A stretch of 64,000 nucleotides of DNA from Rallus limicola (Eukaryota > Chordata > Aves > Gruiformes > Rallidae): the NCBI GenBank assembly GCA_022605955.1, contig JAKCOZ010000001.1, positions 23,304,146 to 23,368,145 of the forward strand, written 5' to 3'. A program made the translations under genes and the position numbers. Shown here piece by piece: positions 33,801-45,775 of this stretch (its first letter is position 1; every line of letters begins with the position of its first letter). The notes beneath the pieces were generated by a model. That model did not search any database. It was not told the DNA's origin and saw only the letters and a program-made list of their open reading frames with translations.

Positions 33801-36800
33801 GGTAATATGCTGTGATTATGTATACCTACAGAGCGGGGATACGCCACTTATCTGTGCTTGTGCGTGAGCTAATGGCTTTGAAATGTGTCTGTTGCCGTGT
33901 GTGTGTGCTGCCAACACACATCCCCTAAGTGGATCTTAATTTGCAGATGGGGTGCCTGCCCTGCCTGATGTAATAGGGGTGTCGCCACCGGCGCTCAGGC
34001 GAGGGGTACCGGTGCTCTCTCCAGGGATGGGTGGCCAGGGAGGAAACAGCCACTCTGCCATCAGAAGTGTTGCTCCCTCCATGAGGGGAGCCTTGCAGAG
34101 GTGGTCCCTGTGCAGAATGAATGAGAGCCTGGAGACGTGGTCTTCCCTTTTCAGCCTCATGCACCTAAACGAGGCCGTCTGACTTAATAGGTGGATCCTC
34201 ACATCAGAATGCTGACAGCTCACCAGTAATTTTTAGGGTTCATTTTTTACCCTGCAAATATGGAGCTAAGTATCTTAAAGATAGGTTTGTTTCTCTGCTT
34301 ACAATCCTAACCGTGGCCTTACAAAATGTAAAATGTAAAAAATTGGAGGGATTTTTTTCCATAAACTGATAGAACCCAAAGTTCAGTTTCCCACCCCAGT
34401 TCAGTTTCCCCAAGTGAAAAAAACTGGCAAAAATGGAGGAGAAAAGGTGAAAAAGGGGGGGATGGGGGGGAAGTGAAATGCGTACAGATGAGTTCTTGGA
34501 GTAGTATTTACCATTTGTGTTTCTAGACCCAGCAGAATATTTGTAAGACATTGTGAATCAAAACTACTGGGTACATTTTTCCTTCCTTTTAATTTTTATT
34601 ATTTTGTCATTGCAAAGCTCTGTGAGGAGCCTTGTGGTTTCTTTTAGCTAAAGTAGAGATTAAAGTAGCTTTCCTGAAGTAATTCTTGAAATACAGAGAA
34701 TTTCAGATTTTAACAAAGAGAATGCTCAATAAGAATGTTTCCACAGTGGGAAGCTATGGCTAGAGAAAACCTATTTGGCGGGTTTCCTGCAGGTGTTTGC
34801 AGCTCTACAAACTTACCTGAAATGCACTCTTGTCACTTAATTGTTTAAGCTCAGAGAAACAGTAACAGATTAAAAAAAAAACCACAAACAAACAAACCAG
34901 CCACAAAAACAACCCAGACATCTCCCACCCAACAACCCCCTTCCCCCACCACCCAGAACCAAAGCAAGCCAAAAAAGCAAACCAATCAAAACCACCAAGA
35001 ATGCAAATGGGTTTTAATTTCTTATTAATCATTATTTTGAAATCCAGGGGATCTTGATTAGTGGCATTAGACATAAAAATACATTTCTGCGTTTTAACGG
35101 CGCTGTTGTGAGAGCTCAAGTGGCGCTTGGCAAACGCTTGTCCCTAGGGAACGGTTAGTGCACCTAGAGAAATGTCATTTCATTTTGAGCAAGTGGAGAA
35201 AGCCTGCCCGGTGCAGCAGGTGGCTTCAGGGGTCTTGTATGTGACTTGGGCATTTGCAAAAGCGGGGCCACAACGAATTGTCTTGGAGTCCTGTCCTAAT
35301 AGGCAGCGAGTTGGCAGCTGTTGGCCATCAATGTTTGTCTTTGGCGAAGGTGGCTTGTGTGAGCAGGAAACCACAGGTCTCACTCCGGGGACTGGAAGTG
35401 GCTGGAAGCGCTGGTTTTCTTGACTCACCGTGTCCACTGGCCATCCAGCTCCATGTGGAAATGTCACTGTCTAAACCAGGTGGCTTAAGCTTCCTTTGCT
35501 GTTGTTGCTCTCCGTGTTGTCAAATGAATCTGTTTGGGATGTGCCCTGCGTGCTTTCCCAACCCTCACTCTGTGAGGAGGAGCGAAGAATCAAGCTGGCT
35601 TCTCCTCCCACACCAACAGCAATGGCAGCATATCCGTGGTGACAAAAAGGAGCTGGGGGTGTTATGAGACTGGGTTTGCTACTGCATTTGAAGGGGAAAA
35701 GGTTAAGGTAGAGAAATCCTGGGAAACCCCTGATTACACGAGCCTCATCGCTGTTGATGAGGATGCAAGTACCTGGCACTACAGATGGGGCTTTAGACCA
35801 CAATAGAAATATAAGGATAGAAAACAGCTTCATTTTTTTGCTTCCATTTTTTACAGACATGGTAATGATCATAAAATGCACATCACTTCTCAGTAACTAT
35901 TAAATAGAGACGGGCTGCTAGAGGTGTCTCCTATTACTAAGACAATTATTTCATAAAATATGACAGCATTTACTAGTATACTGTGAAGCACTGTAAATAA
36001 TTAAAGCCGAATGACATTTGTAAAAATGAAAACACCCAACACAAGCCTTTGATCTTTTGATTGTGTTCATTTCTTTTACTTAAGTTTCCTTGAATCTTAA
36101 TGCATCCTATTTCTATAAATGAGCGATGTTGTTCTGCATGAAAACGATGGATGACTTTTTATCTTCTACCAAATGTCAAGAAAATAAATCTTGCTCTCCA
36201 GCCTAATCTCATCAGATCTGCTTGCAACTGTCTTTGTTAGGAGTTTCGGGTATGTACTGTGCAGAGTTGTTAACACCCACTCTCCTCACAGTGACTCAAG
36301 TTACTTTGCCACCCCAAACATGCATCACCACTTCATCGCTTCTTCCCACAGTGCATCACTGGACCTTTGTGGTACGTGAAGGGGCCTTAATGAAGCCCTT
36401 CAACTTATAAGGCTTTGAGATAGCAGGTCTTGTGCTGGAGCAAAATGCAGGAAAAGGCTAGGATAGTTCAGAAACAAGCATAAAACCACGGCAAAAGCAG
36501 GTCAACAGATAAAGTTCCCTCCTGACTTTGAGATGTGGCTGCAAGTCTGGCCATCAATATGTCTAGGTCACACAAAGTAAAAGGACTGTCTCTGAATTTA
36601 GAGCATGTCTTATGTTCTCCTTTTTGCATCTGAGGTTAGCAGTACTTCACAAAGGACACATTGTGGATGGTAACTCTGGGTAAAGCTACATGTGAGCTGC
36701 AATGGAATTACGCCTGCACTCTGAAGGAGATAAATGCACCAGTGGTTTGAAAGCCAGAGGTAATAAGGTTGTGCAGCACAGGCACAGACTGGTGCACTCA

Positions 36801-39739
36801 CATTGTCCTGGGACTGTCGCAGGTGGAAAATTTCATCGGTAATAAATGCTGAATCAGGTGCTGTCCAACTTTGATGGGATGGAAAATCACTGTTGTTCTG
36901 ACTAGTCCTTTATAATAAATGAGCAGGTGTCAGCTCTTCTCACCCGGGTCAGTCATGGGGCTGACAAAATTATTTGCTTGAACCTTCACCAGGCTTTTGA
37001 CAGGTTTGGTTTTTATTTGGCAACTTGTCCACGATATTGGGAAGGTGATGCATATGTGCAAGTCTTCTGTGCTCTTCCTGCTTCTGTATTGCTAACTCCA
37101 GCAGAGCCTGGGCATAAACCACTGCCTATCAGCCAAAGGATTTCCCAGATATTAAGAAAAAGAGGGAGAGGGAAAGAAGATGGCAATAGCCAGGCAAGGG
37201 AGGCTTGCAGCTTTGTTGCAACCTCTGACAAGAACTGATGAAGAGGAACTTTGCCTTGGAATAAAATAGATGTGGAAAGTTTCATTCTCTACAAATTTGT
37301 TTTCCCTTTTTAAAACCTGTGTATGTTGGAATGATGCATTGAATCAATTATACTGTCCACCTGCATGTCCCCGATGTTTGAATTCCTCACTCACCTCCCC
37401 ACCACCCTGTGGTTTCTGAATGATTTGACCGTTCGTAGCTCTTGACAGACATGTGGTGTGGGACTGGATGTATGTGGAAAACTGTGTGAGGGTGCATTTA
37501 GAGAAGACTGTGTATGTGTTTGTGTATGCATACGGAGTCTGTAGGCACCCACTGCATTGGTTAGTGCTGAGTATTTGATGAATGTCCATGGGTAAGGTGG
37601 CAATCATGGTGAGGAGCTTGCAGAGGAGGGAAGTTGTATGGCAGGGCATGGAGGACTTTGTGTTTTCCAGGTTGCAGCTATGTGGGAAAATGATCTGTGC
37701 TTTCTGTTAAATTATTGCCGGACTTTGTGTGGGCTGAGAAAGGTGTTTCAGGGTGGGCTAAGTGAGAAAGTGTACCTGGGTACTGAGGAATCTAAGATGA
37801 AGGGATGTCATTATGTTGATAATTCCAGTGTATGGTGAACAGGTTTTTTTCTCCCTTTATTTAACTGTCCTTTTGTTGGATGTAATACATATTTATGCAT
37901 ATAAAATATTGATGTGCTTGCTCATTGCTAAAGGCCTTAGGTCTGATGGAAAGTGCTTTGCCAAGAGCTGAGCTTGCATGCACATCTAAAGTGACCAGGT
38001 CTCTCTAGTTTCCCTTCTCATTCCCTCTATGCTGTATGTTGTATTTCTCCTCTGCTTCTTTTGATGGGGACATGCTGGCATAACAGCCTCCCTGGTGCCC
38101 ATCTTGTGCCAGCCCCTGAATTCTCCCATCACCCTGTTTCTCAGGGTGCCAAGCTTCTGCTAAGGCCATTGCTGATGCATATCCAACATGCTTTATGCTG
38201 CCAACAGAGAAGTTGACAGCATCTCAGCCAGCTCATAAAGGCTTCTTTTTACCTCTCTGGAAACTTGCCTTTTGCATTTTCCCTATAAATTAATTCAGGT
38301 AGGATTTTGTTGGTGAAGATTAAGATGCCTGTGATGCTCACACCAGCAGTACCACATGTAATGTTTGCTGGCTGCCATATGCCACAGGTTGGCTATGGAC
38401 CTGCATAACCTTCCCTGTCCAGACGGTGCCTGAATCCTTGTCTGAAGTAACACTGGGCTTGGGGTGAATGTGGTTAGAAAGGTAAGTGTGGGTTTTCACC
38501 TTAAATTTCACTAGAATTGTTTCTTAGTTACCAAAGACCTCTGCTCCCCTATCTTCATCTGCAGATGAGACCCACAAATGGAGTAGGAGACAGTGTAGTG
38601 TCAAGGAAGGGGATCTTTGTGTTTTAACACTGAACTAAGACATCTAATACTTGTCCATTATACTTTGGCTCAGCTTTTTCCCCCTGTAAGGCTGTAATCT
38701 GTGAGTGACAATATCTACCTAACGCAGGCAGTGTGGAACCTGATTCTTGTAAATCCACTTCGAGAAACAGAGACAAAGGAAGACAAAGTGACGTCTTTAA
38801 GATGTCACATGGAGTCTGTGTCACAAAGTGGGGATGAATCCTCAGCCCTAAACTGGATGAAGGGCTTTGCTCTTAAAGCTCAAAGAAATGGGAAACAGAA
38901 GAGAATAAAAACTGCAGCTTCCAGAGAAAACCTGAAAGTTGGGGAAGAATCAGAGGACAGCTGTGCATGAATATTATTATTTGGTCTTATTTAGTATACA
39001 GCATACCCAAGTTTTGCCACTGAATTATTTCTGTGTTGAGCAAATGGGAGGGTTTGGTTTTTTAAGAGCTGTGGTAATCTGCAGCTGACACAGGACACCA
39101 AATGGTTCTGGGTGTACCAGCACCTCCAGCTACCTTACTGAAATGACTTTGCATGAGGGTAGGTAAGGGATTGAGGGGAAAATAAAGATTTATTAGCTGG
39201 TTCTGAGGAACTGATGATCAATGAACACTGTGCTCATGGCAAAATAAACTGGTGCACGGCTGAGCCTGTCTATCCTGGGATTGAACCTGGTATTTCCTCA
39301 ATACTTTCTGAACGGCATTTTTTGAGGAAGCTTGGTGGTTTGAAATACTTATGCTAGAAAAAGGCTTGGTGGTGAGGTCCTGAAACTTTCAGTCCTGGAT
39401 TTCCTTTCAAATGCAGCTCTGAACGGCACTGCCAGAACATCTTTCCATTTAACAGCTGTTTGAAAGCTTAGCTAACTTAAAAATTTACAGTTCATAATGG
39501 GAAACTGCTATTTCATCATCTGGTCTGTCTAGCATTTTTTGAGGGGTTATGGCTGCAAATTCTACTCAGGAAGTTTTCCAGCTCGCTGACCCTGCATACT
39601 GCCTAGCACTAATTCCTGTTATTGTAGACAAATGGCTAGCAGTCAGAGAGAATGGAGGTGCCTAATTGTGCTTAGGTTTGAGGCATAGTAACGTAACGCA
39701 TCACTGCTCCTCCTGTATACCTTTGTGGGTAAACATGAG
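30856..39739 (+). other. DGKI: DGKI intron 1, first part
   Basis: Begins in the CpG island, then AT-rich noncoding DNA. No DGKI exon 2 (expected to encode KAISRAG-like sequence) is seen. Contains G-rich runs (34455-34470), a G-poor A/C-rich tract (34870-34990) and an AT-rich enhancer-like stretch near 35985-36190. Open frames such as 35254-35667 and 38701-38970 have no recognisable protein features. Confidence 0.8.
34870..34990. repeat. A/C-rich low-complexity tract
   Basis: About 120 bases nearly without G or T on the + strand, with AAAC-like units and runs of C (34935-34953). The minus strand could form a G-quadruplex from the C runs at about 34924-34953. Confidence 0.75.
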
Positions 39740-40431
39740 ACTAGGGGGTTCTGGTGGATGAGAAACTTAACATGAGCCAGCAGTGTGCTCTTGCAGCTCG
39801 GAAGGCCAATGGGATCCTGGGCTCCATCAGAAGAGGGGTGGCCAGCAGGGACAGAGAGGTGATTGTCCCTCTCTACTCTGCCTTTGTGAAGCCCCATCTG
39901 GAGCACTGTGTCCAGATCTGGGGGCCCCAACACAAGAAAGATGTAGAACTGTTGGAGAGGGTTCAGAGGAGGGCCACGAGGATTATTAGAGGGCTGGAAC
40001 ACCTCCCCTACGAGGAGAGGCTGAGGGAGCTGGGCTTGTTCAGTCTGGAGAAGAGAAGGCTGAGGGGGGACCTCATTGCAGCCTTTCAGTACCCGAAGGG
40101 AGCATACAAAGAGGAGGGGAATCAACTTTTTCAAAGGGTAGAAAATGGCAGGACAAGGGGGAATGGACTGAAGCTAAAGGAAGGAAGGCTCAGATTAGAT
40201 ATTAGGGGGAAGTTCTTTACAGAGAGAGCGGTGAGGTGCTGGAACAGACTGCCCAGAGAGGTGGTGGATGCCCCTGTCCCTGGAGGTGTTCAAGGCCAGG
40301 TTGGATGGGGCCCTGGGCAACTTTGTGTAGATCCGGGCCTGGAGGTTGGTGGCCCTGCCTGTGGCAGGGGGTTTGGAACTCTGTGATCCTTGGGGTCCCT
40401 TCCAACCCAGACCATTCTATGATTCTATGAG
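39740..40431 (+). mobile_element. CR1 LINE, 5'-truncated, relatively well preserved
   Basis: Covers the end of the CR1 reverse-transcriptase ORF and the 3' end, finishing in ATTCTATGATTCTATG. An open frame from 39754 reads through characteristic CR1 blocks ([91 protein letters not shown]). One extra base near 40270 shifts the frame just before the usual ORF end; the normal stop (TAG near 40328) lies in the original family frame. Much less decayed than the other copies here. Not a host gene. Confidence 0.95.
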
Positions 40432-43400
40432 AAAATGTGGGATGCTATTCTCTCAGGCTGTTGGTAAGATGTATGCCACCAGCAATGTGTTTACTCATTG
40501 GCATTGGGGCTGCCATTCCAAATGCCATCGGGCTTTTTTGCTGCTCTAAAGCCTCAGGTAGGCTTACATTGCATTGCAGAGATAAATAATATTCATGGCT
40601 TTGTCTGTCTGACTGCATGTAAGAGCCCTTGGTGGAGAGATGTGGGCTCTTTTTGTATGTCCAGGGACATGGAGGAAGATGCTTAGTGGTGAGAGATGTA
40701 GTTGTGCATGGTGGGTGAATACCTTGTCTTGCTTTTTGTTATCATTTTCAGATGGACACAAAATTCTCCATTCCTCCCTCACCATTATTAAGGAATTGGT
40801 GTTTAATATGTAGGCCTAAAGAATGTCTGATTAGGATGATATGATTGATTTTTAATACAAGATGTTAAAGAAATTCAATTTAATCTAGACATCATTACAA
40901 GACCTACTATGCTTATGTAGTACTACAATATTTGTAGTTTCACTAACTTTGAAATAGTTCAAAACTGTAAAATTATTTTCAGTATTTCTAATTTCTTTCA
41001 AATGTTTCTGAGTTTGGCTTTTCATAAAAACAAAGAGCAAAGCCCCTAATAGCCTTCTAAATTGTATGACTCATCAGGAAGCTTGACCCACTGGGGAACA
41101 TTTTCCAAGTGGGGCAGGGATTAAGCTTCAATTGCACAGATTCATCAAAGATGATGAGCTGAACATCTTAGAATCCCTCTGTGCTCTGAAACTGCTCCCT
41201 GATGCTGTGTAATGTGCAGGAGAGGGGACTGCCTATGATGCTCGGAGCAGTGCTGTGGGGTTTCTGGACACCATAGGAGAGGGTGAGGAAGCAAAATGGC
41301 TTTGAAGCCTGTTAGCATTAAAAGATGATGAGAAAATACCTTCCTGTCATCACTTTATTTCATTAGGTTGCTAATGAGTTTCCTCTAGGGATAGTAATGG
41401 GGTAGTTCTTATGCTGTTATCCAATTAGTGAGTGATCCCAGGAGTATATCCTTTTGTTGTGAAAACACATAGAGTTTCATTCCAACCCGAGCACTTCATC
41501 CTGTAGGTTCTCTGAAGGCAATGAAATGCCATATGTAGTTGCATGCTAGGCCAGGTCCTTGGTTATTAATTGCTGATGTTAGCTTGATCTATGGTTTCGA
41601 GAGGATGCCCTAGGGGGCAATGAACTCTTCTGTGAAAGTAAGTGAAATGCCACAGATGTGAATAAAGTTTCATTGTGAGTTTCAAGGTTATCTGTGAGTT
41701 GACACACCAAGGGACACACATGTTAAAAACCCGTGTAGATAGGAAACAAAACAAAAATGTCTTTGATGCTATTGCCTTAAGGGATATCCAGTACCAGTGT
41801 CTTGCCAGCTGCTTGTGCTCGTAGGATCCTTTGCTGCTGGCACTGCAGTCACCTCCAGGTTTTCACCTGATTTAAAATGACATTGAAGATGGAATTAGCA
41901 GTAGACCAGTGCAGCTGGTGTGGTTGGTTGTGAGTGGCTTTCTGTTAGTGAGAAGAACTTAAGCTATTCTTTATTTTTGCCTCTGGAGGTAGCCAGCAGT
42001 TGCAGCTGTCACTTGCCTGGCCAGACAGAGTATGTGGCTTTGGAACAGGTACTTTCTTTGTTTTTCCTGGGCACTTTTTGTTGTAATAGACTTTCTGGAT
42101 TTCTTTATTTTTGAGTTGCTCTCTCTCAATTTTCATTCTGTATTTTGCCTATGCCACCCTACCTTCCTGCCAAGACACTGGTGCTCTGTGTTGGTTCACC
42201 TACCTGGGGCCGTGCGGTGCATGGTACAATGAACAAACAACACACAAATACGTGAACACTGGGTGTCACATTCTACAGGGTTAGATTTAAGCTACTGAGC
42301 TTGCTCCAACAGTTTTATCCTGCCTCCAAGGCTACTATGAACTTTATAGTCCAGTGCCGCATCTCTGACGCTTTACTATCAATAAGCTCACGTTAAGCTG
42401 TTTCCCTTCCCCTTTAGATTTGCAGTGGTGCTTTTCAAGCCCTGAGGTGGCAGACCATGTTGCAGTGGTTGCAAAGCAGTTATGTACAAGGTTTATGTGC
42501 AATTGGATGTAAAGACAGAGACTTGTTTTGACCTTTCTGTGTCAATGGAATGCAAACCGTTGGCAAAAAGAAGGCACCAGTTGCCTCCTTCAATTTTTCA
42601 GCTTTTCTTTCTTCCGGCTTTTTTGGGTGTTGAAGGAATGCTGAAAAGTGCTTGACAAGCCTTGCTGGTTGGGAACGAACAGTGCTTGGGTTGAGTGGCA
42701 TTGTGATGTTTGTGTGGATGCTTTCAGCCTAGCGAATCTTGGTTCAAGCTGGTGGAAAATGGCGAAACAATGTTTTTCATTTCCCCAAGTCTGATGTGGG
42801 CCATATCATTGTTTGACAAATGAGTTGTGTTCCAGGGAAGTGCTGTGTTAGTTGATCTCTGTCCTGTCAGCTCCTCATTTTTTTTCTCTTCTTTCAGTGG
42901 TTAGTGGGAGAGATGGCCAATGTTGGTGAGGTGCTGGGGCAGTGACAAACTGGACTGATACCAATACAGCAGTTAAGATGCCTCCTTGCACAGCTTGTGT
43001 GGTGGTTAGAAACTGATAACCCTATGACGTTCTAACGATTTGCCACTTGAAAAGGACAACCCCCTAACTATTAGCAGGGGTGGCTCTGAACAGTCTGGCC
43101 TGGAAGACTTTAGTGTCCTTGAAAGGGAGGGCTGGCTGTAGCACAGCTTTCCTGCTCTCCAGAGAGGTTACTGTATGTCTTTCCCTCTGGGAATGGCCTG
43201 GGCTCTCCCAGCCCACAGCAAGCTTCTGTCCAGACACCTCTCAGGGATATGATGGCTATCAACAATGGAAACCAAGCATCACACATGTTTGTTCCAGCCT
43301 GTGGGCAGTTTCAAGATGGAAGCGCTTTGAGAAACATGCTCCAGAGCAGGGTGGCTTGCTTGTGTGGCAGAGAACTTATGTGTAAACTTTCCCCCTTATA

Positions 43401-45539
43401 AATGTGTTTCAGAAAAACCTTGCATGTGTGGATCTTTTAATGGAGTATATTGTGCTTTTTTTTAAAGGCACAAAGCTAAGCTACCTCTGTCTATAACTGA
43501 TACCTGGAAGAGATCTTTAGTACGACACAAACATTTTTAATATCCTCATTTGTAGTCGCCCAGAGTTACCTATTTGAGATCCAGTAATGCATTCTTCCCA
43601 ATTTTCACCTCACATCTGGGGAAAATGTGAGAGATCATCTAACAGGGAATTTAAAAGAAAAGCCTCTAATCCTTTGGTTAGGCAATATGGTCTGTTCTTC
43701 CTAATCCCTGGATTTTGCAATAAAACTCTCCTCTCCTTACTCCTACCTCCATAGTGCCGAAAGGAACCCAATCAAATGTAATTCTGCCATCAGCTCTGAT
43801 AGGACTGTGAAACCATCCTCAATAGGTGCATAAGATAGCTGCTTACATTTCCAATTCCCTTTTTTTTTTTTTGTTTTCTGAAGAAAGATTTAGCTTGGTG
43901 TTTGTATTGGTACCTGGTCTTGTACTGAATTCAAGTAAAACAAAATGAACACAGAAGAAGAACAAGCCATGGCTGCTGAACCCCAGTGCAGGGACTCTGC
44001 TCTTTTTACTGCTCCTGCTGTCCCTCTGTGGAAACAGAAGAGACATTGGCTGATTTTGGATGGGGATGGAAGGAAGGGAGTGGGGCCGACAGACCTGTGG
44101 CTGTCAAAGTGCTGGGTTCATTCCTCCTTGCTTTGGAATCGCTAAGGGCTGTTGTTTGCTCAGGGAGAGTTGCAGCGCAGGCAGTGGCAGGGAAAGCTTT
44201 CGTCACACGCTGATTATGCCTCTCTCCTGACTTAGCAGAAAAAGAAGGTAATTCACTTTCTTTTCAGTCTTTGGCCTTTGTCCTGAGATTACTCATGTCT
44301 TTTACTTCCTGAAAATCGGAGATCATCCTCCTTCACACTTGGAGTGCCAAGATGCCAGATGGCTTTGCCTTTATGCCACCAATGACCTTATTTTGCTCTC
44401 CTCTGCAGCTGTATGTCTTACCAAACCAAAAGCTGCAGCTGACTGTCTCCTGGAGGATGTGGATGGGGGCCTGCAGTTGGGTCTGGAAGTTTTGGCGCGT
44501 GCCTATGTCTCCCATCTGCTTGTGTGTGTTGGAGCTGTAGGTCCTAAAAAGAAGTTTTGATCACTTCAGCCCCAGTCAGGCTTTTGGACCCTTCAGATGA
44601 CCAGATGCTTCCAGTGGGTCACCAGCAATGGTGAGATGAGGGAAGTAAGGGAGGATAGGAAGTTGTGCTTAGGGTGCATTAGACAGTGGTTTATAACAGT
44701 AATTTTTCCAAGCTTGAAAGAGGCCATTAGGGATGTGAAATGGGAGAAAGAAAAGGAGGGAGAAATAAACTGGGATGGAAAATTGTAGCCCAACTTTCCC
44801 TCATTTTGATCCAAAGGCTGCAAAGGAAAGATGTGAATTCAGTCCTGCTGGAGAAGCAGGCTGCTATCTCAAAAGGCTGTTACCTGGCAAGACAGCTCTA
44901 CCACCCGCTCCTGCTGGCGATGTGGGGATCATGGCTAGAAAACATGGGGCTCTTCTGGGTCTTGCTGTGTCCATGCCCTGCCCAGACAGTTGCCTCTGCT
45001 CCCTGTATGGTAGCCCCTTCCACAGCCACCCCCACCCGAGCATCCAGTGGGAGCTTTTAATTTCTGATTCAGACACTCTGCAAACGGTGTCACAATTTGT
45101 CAGGTGCCGGGAGTGATATTTGCTTGATGGAAATGTTGGCCCTATTGTGAATCAATCCAAACAGCTCTTTGCAGCAAGGTTGTAAGACAATGAGGTGAAT
45201 TTACTACTCAGGGAGACAAAGCAGCTCCTATTATGTGTGAAAACACAAATAATAGGAGAATAAATGCAAAGTGAGAACATCTTAGCATTAGGCGGTCGCA
45301 GGCACAACAGTGTGCGTCAGTGTCTGACTCGGGAGGCAGAGGTGTGCAAACAAGGTGGTGGTGGGATCAAGCAGGTATGGTGTGCCTGGAGGCCTCGTGC
45401 CTGAGGAGGCTGAGCTGTAGGTGCACGGAAAAGCATGAGGAAGATTTTAAAGGCATTCTGTGAGGGGGTCTGCTCAAACAGAGAGGCAATGGGAAAGGGC
45501 ATGTTTGGTCCTTAAAATAAAGTGGCCTCTCTCTGAAAT
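40432..45539 (+). other. DGKI: DGKI intron 1, noncoding
   Basis: No exon supported. Contains AT-rich stretches resembling conserved noncoding DNA near 41340-41440 and 45120-45280 and a hairpin at 45225-45258. Remaining open frames are short and featureless. Confidence 0.75.
45225..45258. repeat. Inverted repeat forming a GAAA-loop hairpin
   Basis: CTCCTATTAT (45225-45234) pairs with ATAATAGGAG (45249-45258); inside, GTGT (45235-45238) pairs with ACAC (45243-45246) around a GAAA tetraloop, leaving a two-A bulge. Fourteen pairs in 34 bases. Confidence 0.85.
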
Positions 45540-45775
45540 CACAGTATGTTCAGGTTTAGGAAGGGACTTGGAATGATCATCTATTCCAGCCCACCTACCA
45601 GAGTAGGATCCCGAGGATTAGGTCACACAGGAACTCATCCAGTTGGGTTTTGAGTGTTTCTAGAGAAGAAGACTCCACAACCTCTCTGGGCAGCCTGTTA
45701 ATTTGGTGTGAGGTAATAGTTGTGAAGGGTACCACCACGTGTGTGTTTCCTTGTAATAACAGTCTGCTATAGCGG
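45540..45775 (-). mobile_element. CR1 LINE fragment, diverged
   Basis: Minus-strand CR1 3' region: in + orientation shows AGGAACTCATCCAGTTGGGT, GAAGACTCCACAACCTCTCT, GGGCAGCCTGTTAATTTG and GTTGTGAAGG, matching the CR1 3' UTR-adjacent region. No coding content. Confidence 0.85.

Noticed and set aside
35254..35667. 137-codon open frame in DGKI intron 1
   Set aside because: Cysteine-rich but unlike DGKI C1 domains or anything else I recognise; no splice context.
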